In this document: positions 47,877-56,998 of the stretch, one piece after another
Layout: each line of letters begins with the position of its first letter
Numbering within the stretch: the first letter of the stretch is position 1
Assembly: GCF_954871325.1 (NCBI RefSeq)
Contig: NC_088776.1
Span: 13,640,052-13,704,051, forward strand
Source of the DNA: Gordionus sp. m RMFG-2023
Lineage: Eukaryota > Nematomorpha > Gordioida > Chordodea > Parachordodidae
DNA: 64,000 bases
Reading direction: 5' to 3'
The notes under the pieces: generated by a model
Told to the model about the DNA's origin: nothing
Database searches by the model: none
Seen by the model: only the letters and a program-made list of their open reading frames with translations
Program-made: the position numbers and the translations under genes

Positions 47877-50800
47877 CTACAAAAGGTGAATTTAACAACG
47901 ATAATAAAAATATTTTTATAACTTTTCTACTTCTTGAAATTTTATACATTGGCGAAATCCTTTGGCGAAAGGGTTACTGTCAATTTTTAATTTTTTTATC
48001 TGAATAATTAAACAATTGGAAAATATTAGTATATAATATAAATTGTCTGCTAAAATATTAGCTTGGCAGATAAGTTTTATTTATATTGGTCAAAATTTGT
48101 CAGTATATAGGTCAAAATTTGTCGGTATAAAAAGATATATTTAAAATCAGAAAAAGTTTGATTAAAATAACTGATAATTTTTTAAATAAATAAAAAACTC
48201 AACCTTTTTATTTTTCATAAACCTTATTGAACTTTTTCTATTGCCAGAGATCTTTGTTTATCTGTTAATGAAAATTTTTTCCAGGAAAACTTGCTCATGG
48301 AAGCAGAAAACCCTATTATACACTTATTTCACATTTCCCCTTTGATTCAAAGTGTCCATAATCTTGATTCTTGACATACAAACATGGAGGAATGCCGACA
48401 CTTTCAAAGCTATTCAGAGAGAAAATTTTATGGGGTTCTACTACTATTTACACAAGTTGTATATATAGATCTTGTAGCCTTCCAGTCATGCAGAATAATG
48501 GGAGTGGGGTGGGGAATTTAAATTGTACCAAAGTTGGCAGTTCCCATATATATATTGCAATTCGATAGTTTATTTTTGTCAAAGATTTACAACAGCATCA
48601 TCATTTTTCATTCTTTTTAATAGAAAAGAGTGGAGTTAGGTGTTTGGATTTTAACGATCAAATTTTATTTTTATTATATAAAAGTAAATTAATTGTATCA
48701 CTGGATAACCTCGTCATTAAACTACAAAATAAATAAAATCGAGCATTATATACTGTGAGGGCTATTTCGGATTAAGCAAAAGTCGTGCTAGTGCTTATTA
48801 CTATTTGCCAACGGCCCTGGGTAATGGCAAGTCTTTCGGGATAGGATAATATCAAATTTAACCCATAAAACACAAAAAAATCATAATTATAAATATTTTA
48901 AAAAAATTAATCAGAATAGATTATTTACGGTACAAATAAAATACACCCATTCAGAGCAATTAGTGCGTTATATTAAATCTTCGTGCTTTTTACTGAGACA
49001 CTACCTCCCTACCAAAAAAGCCCAACCTCCACCTCTCCTTCAGGTTTCAAATAAATTCTATATTAACAATAAAAGGAGATCTAAACTATCAAAATTAGCT
49101 TTAAAAAAACCATCTCGTTAAGAACGGCTCAGTGTCTATATACAAATATGTTTTGGCATAAAATGTAAAGAAAATCAATAATATAAATGCCAATTCAAAA
49201 AAGAAATTCAAAATTTGAAAATTTCTTATTCCTTTTTTAAATAGTTTTTAAAAGAATATTCATCAGAAAAAAAAATATTATATTTAACTAACCATCTGGT
49301 TTTGATATGCCGTGACCGCCATAAATTGAGTTTCTTTAAAAATATAGGATTTACTATTACATCTGGAAGGGGAATTATCCTCTTGACACAACATCAAATG
49401 TATAATGGGCTGATATTTATGCATCGAATTCAATATAAACTAAAATTAAAAAATATAAATCCCCTTATTTATCTATTTTATGGAGAAATTTTTAAAACCT
49501 GTCCTTCCGAAGCGATTTCGTTGTTAGTCAGTTTAACTTTTTCGAATGAGAATCGTTGTTTGACTAATTGTTTACCGGTTAGAGGTGGACCAGAGTAAAT
49601 AAGTACAACCTCCTTATTTGCCGGAGTAGGTTTGTTGATCCTTTTGCCAGATATTAACCAACCAGCTATATTGTAAGAATATCTGTATCTTATGTTATCA
49701 ACTCGTTTCATCTCCAAGCCAACGATAAATTTTGCATTAGGATCTATATTAGAAGCGCTAAATCTGACTTTTATAGTCGGAAACATTCTTCTTTATATAT
49801 TATTAGTATTTTTTTTATTGTTATAACTATATAAATATTAAAAGAAAATTTGAAGGGAAGTGGGGGGGGGGGGGTTATATCAGGGGAGACCGGGGTTATA
49901 TTATCCATCAAAAATTGATGAAGCAAATTCAAAATATTTAAACGTAGTTTTATTCTTTACATCTATTTGCAGAAATTAATATTTTAATGAAAAACACCCG
50001 GGGTAACTGTTAATCTTTCACGGTGCGTGTTATTGTGCCTCTTATTTTGTAGATTTTTAAAAAAATCTTAAGTAAATAAATAAAAATACCTTGTCAAATA
50101 TGTTAAATGTACCAGATTCTTCCATATTATCTATTTCAACCGGAAGAACTTGTTGTCACTTAAAACTGTCATAATTTACGAAAATTAAGTCAAGGGTCTT
50201 TATATTGCCTTTCGTGACCTTAGAAAAATTTGAGGCTGATGTTCATATAAATCTAGTTGAATTTTTTCAATAAAGATTAATCCCTGCTTAGAAATGGCTA
50301 ATATGCAACCCACCAAAACCTCTCCCAGGTCTTTACATTTAGTAAAATTTAGTTTTAAATATTAAATTACCATTGTCAATATTTATATGTGTGATAAAAT
50401 TGAGATTATTTTGTCATTATGCATTGATATTTGGTCTGAGCAACTTTAATAAAAAATTTATTTGTAAAAATGTAAAAATTAAATTGAAATTTCATTTAAA
50501 ACTTTTCATGAGCATATTTCTTCGGTGAAAAATTTTTAGAACCATTGAAGCGTCTTATTAAAATATATTTATGTTTAAATTTCAAATATCAAAATTTATT
50601 AATTTTAAAATTATTTGAGAAAAAATTATCTGCTTCAGGGATATAACTATTCCCAGTCTCCCCTACTTTTATACCCCATTTTTGGTTTTTTAAGATTTCA
50701 TGTTAATGTTGGCAGTTCACAAAAAAAACAGGAAAATTAATAAATTATTGAGAGGTTTATTAAGCATTTTTAAAGTATAAAGATTTAGAATAATAATTTA

Positions 50801-53800
50801 GAGCACACTAATTTCTCAACATGAAACACGATAAGAAATATTTATGCCTATATATAATTTTCTTTATGTGATTGCAAAAAATTTTTGCTAATAACTATTG
50901 TTTTAAATTTTGGACCTTATTAAAATTAAAATTCTAAACAGTAACATAGCCAGGTTAAATTAAACTTTAAAAAAATAATTATTCTTGCCATTTCTGATGT
51001 TTGGGGGAAAAGAAAAATGATAATGCGGTTTATTTGGATTTAAATATATTTATAAAACCTCCCAGTTTTCATAATTATCATTTCTGTGCCGATTTGATGG
51101 AATTTTCTCCAGAGGCTAGCTGATTCTAAACTACATTTCATTCCTTCTAACTTTTTATCATGGATATTTGATTTTCGCCATAAATTTGATTTTTTTTTAA
51201 AGGTTTGGAAATAAACTTCATTTTTTTTCGGTGTAAGTAAGGATGTCATAAAATTTTCTTTCAGTATTTTTTTATTATCTGGAAATAAATATTATATAAA
51301 ACAATTTTTCTTTAATTTTAATTTGTTGATATAGCAAAATAATAAAAATGCCGCTGATGGCTAATGCCCTGTTTTATCTAATCTGATATCTGGGATTGGA
51401 TGAAAACTATTATGCCTCCTTCTTTTTTTTCAATCTTCAACGTAGGTCTCTTCTTTTCCATCATTTTCCTTTTTAACCATCATCAATCCTTTAGCTATCT
51501 GATCTTTAAATATTAAAAGGGATACATGTTTACTATTTTTCTGTTTCATGTGGCGTCTATAGAGCAACCATGAATTCACTACACAGGAATCTAATAAATG
51601 AAAGAATACTCGCATGTAAAAACGCTTCCATTTTATGTCAGTTCTGTAGAGTTTAATTAACATATCATGGAGATCCACCCCGCCCATACCACGGTTATAG
51701 TCTTGAATTATGGCCGGAATTTTGACATTGATAAAAGATTTATCAGACACTGACCATCTTCTCATTCGTGATATGGGATGTATACCCATAAATGATGATA
51801 TGGTGATTATAGATCTGCAAAGTTAGGCCCAGCCCGTACCCGGGCCTAATTCTATTTAAAATAATTGGGTTCGGGTCGGGCCGGGCCTACTATTTTTAAA
51901 AAAAATTTGGGCCGGGTCGGGCCGGACCTTAGAATTTTTTTTAAATATATCTAAATTTATCAATTTTGTATTGAATTTTTTATGTAAAATAAAAATATTT
52001 GATTTTATTTATAGAAATTAAACGACATATAACATATGTTTTTTATTTTGAGTAAATAAAAAAATTAATTTATATATTTAAATAAATTCGGGCCGGACCG
52101 GCAAAACTTTTTTAAAAAAAATTTCGGGCCGGGCTTGATAAATTAGGCCCGATGGAGATCACTAATGGTGATAACTGATTTGTTATCAAACCATTTGCAA
52201 ATTATAATGTTATTAGAATCCACTTTATAATCATGGGACCCTCTTCCTTTTTCCTTTAAGATTTTATCATCAACCAGATGGCATTTCGATAATCGATTAG
52301 ATCTAAGGGTCCCCGACATGATAAACCCATTATCTTTGAGCGCAGCTGCTAAATTATATAAAGAAAAAAAGTTATCCATGTAAATTTTATAATTTTTATG
52401 TGGGGGAACAGTTTCTAATAGTCGTATAACAATATCTCCGCTAATTTCCATCAAAGTTTTTTTTATATTTGTGGATTTTCCTAAATATATTTCGAAATCC
52501 TATAGCATTCCAGATGATCCACATAAAGCGAAAATTTTAATTCCCCATTTATGCGGTTTTGAGCTAATATATTGTTTAAATTTATCTCCCTCTGGTATAA
52601 TATATATTTAGGTCATCTAAAAATTATTTATAAAAATTTAAAAAAAAAGTGTTATAAAAACAATTCCCATTTTCTTAACTTTTTGAAAATATTATAGTAG
52701 CTTTATAAATGGAAAATAATCTATATTCAATTCTTACTATATCATATTTTCAATATCTAATTTTAAAAAATTTATGAAAAAAATTACATTATAAAATCCT
52801 AATGTTACCAATTTGGATTTCCTCCAAAAAATCATATAAACAATAGTCATTGTTAAATTTTTTTTACTAAATATGAAATACTAGTAATAATTTTTTATAA
52901 ATTCATTATATACCTTTGATTTATATATATTTATATAGAATGGTTATCGATGTAAAAGTGTAAAAATTTAGGCGCGTAAAATACCTAACTTTGAACTTGT
53001 ATTTTGATATAATAAACTAATGATTTTGACAGGTTAATGATAAAATACGAAATAATAAATATTGTTTTGTAAATTCATGTGTCTAAGTAGCAACCATTAG
53101 TTTTTTAAATATAAATATTAATTGATTAAAAAATTTGATGACAAATGACCTCGCTGGGCGCGAAAGGGTGACAAAAAAGTTTAAACCCAAAAAAATTTAA
53201 AATGCAAACCGGCCAACGGTCTGCAATAAGTAGATCTAAAACCCTTCAGCAAATTTATTCGGATAAAACCCACTTAATGGTACCCCAATAGCAAAAATCT
53301 TGGCTACTTATTTGTATTTTAGCATAGGCACCTTCCTTCATAATAATTAATGAAAGAAGATTAAAACACCCATTGAATATATTTGAATATAAAAAAATTT
53401 TTTTAATATAAAATTAGATTTAATTTTATGAAAAAAAAAGAATACAATTTATTAGTTATCTTAATCTAATATAATTAAAGAGAAATTGTATTCATTTAAT
53501 TTACGGAATTCATTCTAAAATTAAATTAATTTTAATTAATAAAATAAAATAAAATAAAATTTAGATATATGTTAGCAGCAATGTACTATTTTCTCAACTT
53601 TCAATCATTTTTTGAGCGTGTTTTTTAAAAGAATCTGATTTTACAGGAATTGCATTCTATTATGTTTGCAATATACCTACCCTATGAATTTCAAACAATT
53701 CTGCCATCTCAATATAATTTATATTAGTTTTTCCATAGATTATTCACATTAAATGACTCGAAGATTAACGGTAAGATTATCTACAATCCTAATTTAGGTA

Positions 53801-54881
53801 TTCTAAATATGCTGGAATACATCTTCGTTAAATTTAAAAAAACGCGCAAATGATATAAAGTTTAAAAAAATAACACAATGCCGGAAAAATGTTTAGAATT
53901 GTGAGCCATCATTAGTTAAAAAATTTGTAGTTAAAAATTTTATTAATTGATGATATAAGGATTTCCTTATGGGAGGGGGGGGGGAACGCTATTAGACGGG
54001 GTTTTCCGCTATAAATTTTATTGGAGGTCTTTAGGTCCACTAATTGTAGGCCTTTAGCTATATTATATATTTTATAAAAATAATTTTGGGTTTTCACTTA
54101 TTTTCTTATAAATAGATTTTTTTTTAAAAAAATTTGAATTATATAGTCGTTATTTAAAAAAATTATTATCATTTTCACTAATTTTTCTTTCAAATTTTTA
54201 TAATGATATCTTGTATACATTTTTGGAGAAAATGGGGGTGTAGGGGGGGGGGGGGTAATGTTTATTAGCTTAAAATGATATTTACGAGAAGAGACAAATT
54301 TGAGGTGCCCGGATGGATCACGATTCTAAGTATATCTACAATATATAAATTTTATATTATTAATTAAAATAAACTAATTTAATCTTACAATCAATTCCGT
54401 AAAACATATGAATATCTTATCTCTGTCTAGAACTTCATCATTATATAAAATTTTTACAAGAATTTTGTTGAGTGTCTTTCATAAAACAATCATAAATCTT
54501 ATTTATCGCATCCAAATTATCTGATAGTTTCCAACTACACACATTTTGTTTTGAGTCATTTGCCTTAGAACTTATGTTGAAGAACGGGTAATAAAAAATT
54601 TCATGATTCATTGAATCATTTTCGATAGACCTTGTGTTACGGAAAGGGCAATACAATATATTGGAGTTAATATTATTTGACAAAATAGGTTGCAAATTTT
54701 CTTCTCTGCAATTATTTCTAGGTGTCGCACTAATCGTACTTTTTGTAACTGATGATGGATGATTATAAAATTGTGATGTCGTTAGTTCATTATGTTCAAC
54801 AGATTTAATTTTATCATCTTCGGAGTAAACGTTCCCAAATATTAAAGATTCTATAAGGAAGGAACTAGATTTAGTGGTCAT
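47791..54881 (-). CDS. Tbx20-class T-box transcription factor, gene 2, divergent (6 exons found)
   Basis: Exons in order: 54458-54881, 51059-51278, 49499-49790, 49293-49439, 47923-47999, 47791-47876, with introns of 3179, 1268, 59, 1293 and 46 bp. All junctions are GT/AG and the phases (1,2,0,0,2,1) equal those of gene 1. At least 415 residues. Seen: eh1-like FLIESLIF at residues 8-15; T-box from about 188 with [58 protein letters not shown] and [14 protein letters not shown]. The VDNxRYRYxY pattern, eh1 motif and shared introns make it a Tbx20 paralogue. Diverged: [10 protein letters not shown] is [21 protein letters not shown] is LIYSGPPLTGK, and the arginine of KYQPR is missing. Inferred: a faster-evolving duplicate, still under constraint since every exon is open. 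The terminal exon is not located. Confidence 0.87.
47877..47922 (-). other. Intron 5 of Tbx20 gene 2 (46 bp)
   Basis: Starts GTTATA (weak donor) and ends CTTTTGTAG. Alternative donors at GTAGAA or GTATAA lead to early stops with this acceptor, so the weak site is preferred by frame. Gene 1 has a 103-bp intron at the same position. Confidence 0.6.
47923..47999 (-). CDS. Tbx20 gene 2, exon 5 (T-box C-terminal helix)
   Basis: 77 nt, residues 362-386 plus two bases: [16 protein letters not shown] then QCIKFQEVE. The [12 protein letters not shown] core that contacts DNA is unchanged from gene 1, but the following DSSR is QCIK and ITK is IKK. Acceptor TTATTCAG ends at 48000. The length is identical to gene 1 exon 5. 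Confidence 0.88.
48000..49292 (-). other. Intron 4 of Tbx20 gene 2
   Basis: GTTAGT...TTCAG, 1293 bp. No repeat family or exon recognised; the short open frame on the + strand at 48371-48568 has no coding features. Confidence 0.75.
49293..49439 (-). CDS. Tbx20 gene 2, exon 4 (T-box)
   Basis: 147 nt, residues 313-361, phase 0: [11 protein letters not shown] then IIHLMLCQEDNSPSRCNSK, and [19 protein letters not shown]. The T-box motifs LNSMHKYQP and AVTAYQN are intact. The arginine after KYQP is replaced by isoleucine, and the loop is eight residues shorter than in gene 1. Acceptor AATTTTAG, donor ATG|GTTAGT. Confidence 0.9.
49440..49498 (-). other. Intron 3 of Tbx20 gene 2 (59 bp)
   Basis: GTTTTA...TTTTAG, 59 bp, very short compared with 539 bp in gene 1. 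Confidence 0.8.
49499..49790 (-). CDS. Tbx20 gene 2, exon 3 (T-box core)
   Basis: The first base completes Arg 215, then residues 216-312: RMFPTIKVRFSASNIDPN, KFIVGLEMKRVDNIRYRYSY, NIAGWLISGKRINKP, then a variable insertion, SGPPLTGKQLVKQRFSFEKV and KLTNNEIASEGQ. Four residues longer than gene 1 exon 3 (292 against 280 nt), all within the divergent WLxxGK-PLTG loop. Acceptor TATAAAG ends at 49791 and is weak. Donor CAG|GTTTTA, phase 0. Confidence 0.9.
49791..51058 (-). other. Intron 2 of Tbx20 gene 2
   Basis: 1268 bp. About 0.8 kb of it is a family D repeat (49881-50665), preceded by a poly-G run at 49862-49874. Confidence 0.8.
49881..50665 (+). repeat. Repeat family D, best copy
   Basis: Starts caggggagaccggggttat and ends actattcccagtctccccta, inverted ends almost the same as those of family C, but the interior is different: tttaaacgtagttttattc, acacccggggtaactg, caacccaccaaaacctctccc. 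About 785 bp, non-coding. It lies in the orientation opposite to the host gene. Confidence 0.75.
51059..51278 (-). CDS. Tbx20 gene 2, exon 2 (linker and start of T-box)
   Basis: Acceptor TATTTCCAG ends at 51279. The two bases AT complete a Tyr codon begun in exon 1, then residues 143-214 and two bases of Arg 215. The linker is short and Lys-rich; the T-box starts at about 188 with MKCSLESASLWRKFHQIGTE and ends MKTGR. Donor GGGAG|GTTTTA at 51058, phase 2, as in gene 1. Compared with gene 1 the linker is about 100 residues shorter and lacks the cysteine cluster. Confidence 0.9.
51430..52616 (-). mobile_element. Truncated piggyBac transposase (PGBD-like), split by a MITE
   Basis: On the - strand, from high to low coordinates: FKQYISSKPHKWGIKIFALC, then DFEIYLGK, VIRLLE, YKIYMDNFFSLYNLAAALKD, MSGTLRSNR, then after the MITE GIHPISRMRRWSVSD, DYNRGMGGVDLHDMLIKLYR. 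These are the piggyBac DDE-fold blocks. The second and third catalytic aspartates (YMDNFFS and GMGGVDLHD) are present. At the first (usually LADSSGY) the sequence is LCGSSGM followed by a stop. The N-terminal third and the element ends (TTAA with inverted repeats) were not found. It is a dead relic sitting in an intron, in the same direction as the host gene. Confidence 0.82.
51808..52164. repeat. MITE family A inserted in piggyBac transposase
   Basis: Starts TATAGATCTGCAAAG, ends GGAGATCACTA, flanked by atggtgat at 51800-51807 and 52165-52172 (exact 8 bp). GGCCCGG-rich arms surround an AT-rich core. Taking it out restores a continuous piggyBac reading (VITISSFMGIHPIS), so it inserted into a once-intact transposase sequence. 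Confidence 0.92.
53572..53888. repeat. Repeat family G, copy 2
   Basis: The left end gcagcaatgtactattttctcaac pairs with the right end, whose complement reads ccggcattgtgttattttttt. The arms share tcatttgcgcgttttttt-type sequence with copy 1 at 41639-42006. Non-coding foldback. Confidence 0.6.
54165..54330 (+). repeat. Repeat family E copy with 13-base poly-G
   Basis: Shares ttcactaatttttctttcaaa, atatcttgtatacattttt and taatgtttattagcttaaaa with the copy at 33204. The G-rich part has expanded to a run of about 13 G at 54243-54255. Confidence 0.6.
54458..54881 (-). CDS. Tbx20 gene 2, exon 1 (N-terminal region with eh1 motif)
   Basis: ATG at 54879-54881 with a purine at -3. Residues 1-141 plus one base. 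The eh1-like motif FLIESLIFG starts at residue 8, close to the N-terminus, and corresponds to FSIEALIFG at residue 72 of gene 1. The rest is Asn/Ser-rich and unconserved. Donor TTCTT|GTAAAA at 54457, phase 1, joining AT at 51278. The frame would otherwise stop six codons later. Confidence 0.85.
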
Positions 54882-55112
54882 TTCTTTTTTTGGATATAAA
54901 ATAATTACATTATTTAAAATTGATACTAATATAATAATAATTTTTAAAATTATATATATATATATAAATGTATGTTAGAACTCAACTTACAAAGGAAAAT
55001 TATTTATTTTTTTTAAAAAAAAATTATTCTTTAAATTATGTTTGATAAAAAATGTCAATCAATTTGTCAACATTCAATAATTTAAAATATAGCAAAATGT
55101 AGAAATTAAGAA
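54882..55112 (-). promoter_or_regulatory. Proximal upstream region of Tbx20 gene 2
   Basis: About 230 bp between the start codon and the purine tract; AT-rich with an (AT)n run at 54952-54966. It must contain the 5' UTR or promoter, unless a non-coding first exon lies beyond the microsatellite. No specific element recognised. Confidence 0.3.
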
Positions 55113-56215
55113 GGGAAAAGAAAAGAAAAGAAAAGAAAAGTAAAAGAAAAGAAAAGAAAAGAAAAGAAAAGAAAAGAAAAGAAAAGAAAAGAAAAGAAAA
55201 GAAAAGAAAAGAAAAGAAAAGAAAAGAAAAGAAAAGAAAAGAAAAGAAAAGAAAAGAAAAGAAAAGAAAAGAAAAGAAAAGAAAAGAAAAGAAAAGAAAA
55301 GAAAAGAAAAGAAAAGAAAAGAAAAGAAAAGAAAAGAAAAGAAAAAGAAAAGAAAAAAGAAAATAGAAAGAAAAGAAAAGAATAGAATAGAATAGAATAG
55401 AATAAGAATAAAATAGAAATAAAATAGAATAGAATAGAATAGAATAGAATAGAATAGAATAGAATAGAATAGAATAGAATAGAATAGAATAGAATAGAAT
55501 AGAATAGAATAGAATAGAATAGAATAGAATAGAATAGAATAGAATAGAATAGAATAGAATAGAATAGAATAGAATAGAATAGAATAGAATAGAATAGAAT
55601 AGAATAGAATAGAATAGAATAGAATAGAATAGAATAGAATAGAATAGAATAGAATAGAATAGAATAGAATAGAATAGAATAGAATAGAATAGAATAGAAT
55701 AGAATAGAATAGAATAGAATAGAATAGAATAGAATAGAATAGAATAGAATAGAATAGAATAGAATAGAATAGAATAGAATAGAATAGAATAGAATAGAAT
55801 AGAATAGAATAGAATAGAATAGAATAGAATAGAATAGAATAGAATAGAATAGAATAGAATAGAATAGAATAGAATAGAATAGAATAGAATAGAATAGAAG
55901 ATAGAATAGAGAGAATAGAGAATGAGAATGAGAAGAGAAGATAGAAGAGATAGAATAGAATAGAATAGAATAGAAGAGAAGAGAAGAGAAGAGAAAGAAA
56001 GAAGAGAAGAGAAGAAGAAGAGAAAGAAAGAAGAGAAGAGAAGAGAAGAGAAGAGAAGAAGAAGAGAAGAGAAGAAGAAGAGAAGAGAAGAGAAGAGAAG
56101 AGAAGAGAAGAAGAAGAGAAGAAGAAGAAGAAGAGAAGAGAAGAAGAAGAAGAAGAGAAGAGAAGAGAAGAGAAGAGAAGAGAAGAGAAGAGAAGAGAAG
56201 AGAAGAGAAAAAATG
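55113..56215 (+). repeat. 1.1-kb compound purine microsatellite (AAAAG)n (AATAG)n (AGAAG)n
   Basis: Three adjoining blocks: AAAAG units at about 55113-55350, AATAG units at about 55380-55895 (nearly 100 copies, almost without error), then mixed AGAAG/AGAGA at about 55896-56212. The + strand is almost free of cytosine. The 380-codon open frame on the opposite strand is only the repeat read as Phe/Ser/Leu/Tyr and is not a gene. It lies directly upstream of gene 2. Confidence 0.97.
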
Positions 56216-56744
56216 AAATGAAATGAAGCCTACATATATTGAAAACATGCCTTATTTTATCAGCAAAAAAAATTCCAGCAAGCGAGAATAAAATTTTTTT
56301 TATCAGGTCTAATAAAGGTTAAAGAAATCCCCCAATCAAAAGGTAAAAAATAATTTTCGTTATAAAATTCGTCAAAATTTATATTCGAATTATATTTTAC
56401 CTACATTTTTGTATAATGAATAGAAAATATGTTAAATTATCGGGCAGTATCATATAATGTTCCACGGCATCATACCAGCGTTATACTAGACTCTATGCCT
56501 TTTCAATCATAAAATGCTAAAGTCGCCTAAAATTAGTTTTTTGCAAAAGGAAGTATGGCTTCGTTGTTATTATTACATTTCAATTTTTTTTTAAAATGAG
56601 TTTCAGAAATAGAAAGACCAAATTTATTTAATTAATATTATGCGTTTATAACAAAGCAGTTATAATATAAAGTTTGAAATATATCTGACAATTATTCAAA
56701 ATAACTATTCAAAATGGAAAAATAATAATCCCTGGGTTATAAGT

Positions 56745-56998
56745 CGGTGATGCTAAGCCCGAAACTCGAAATATAATTTGGGGTGCGTCGGGTATGGCAA
56801 CTTGTGAAAAATATTTTTACGGGTAGCCTCAGTTCTTTAATTTCGCTAAAAGTTATTTAGCTAAAATTATATTATTTTCCTTCACAACAAATTATTACGG
56901 GCCGGATTGGGCTGCTTGTACAAAATTATTTTACGGGCAGACCTTTTAAAAATTTACAAGGACAGGTTCGGACAGGGCCAAACTGTAATCTGGATACA
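56745..56998. repeat. Family A-like decayed repeat
   Basis: Contains gatgctaagcccgaaactcg, ttacgggccggattgggctg and acgggcagacc in inverted order around an AT-rich core, and ends ctgtaatctggatac. Ends not well defined. Confidence 0.4.

Larger units (their letters stand above)
51279..54457 (-). other. Intron 1 of Tbx20 gene 2
   Basis: GTAAAA...TTTCCAG, 3179 bp. Contains a broken piggyBac (51430-52616) with a nested MITE, a family F scrap near 53.2 kb, a family G copy (53572), poly-G runs near 53968 and 54243, and a family E copy (54165). Confidence 0.8.

Noticed and set aside
51430-52454. PiggyBac-like frames as a domesticated host gene
   Set aside because: The sequence lacks the N-terminal part, has a stop at the first catalytic block and is split by a MITE, so it is a relic.
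55106-56248. 380-codon open frame on the - strand
   Set aside because: Pure microsatellite read as Phe/Ser/Leu/Tyr repeats; open only because the unit contains no stop in that frame.
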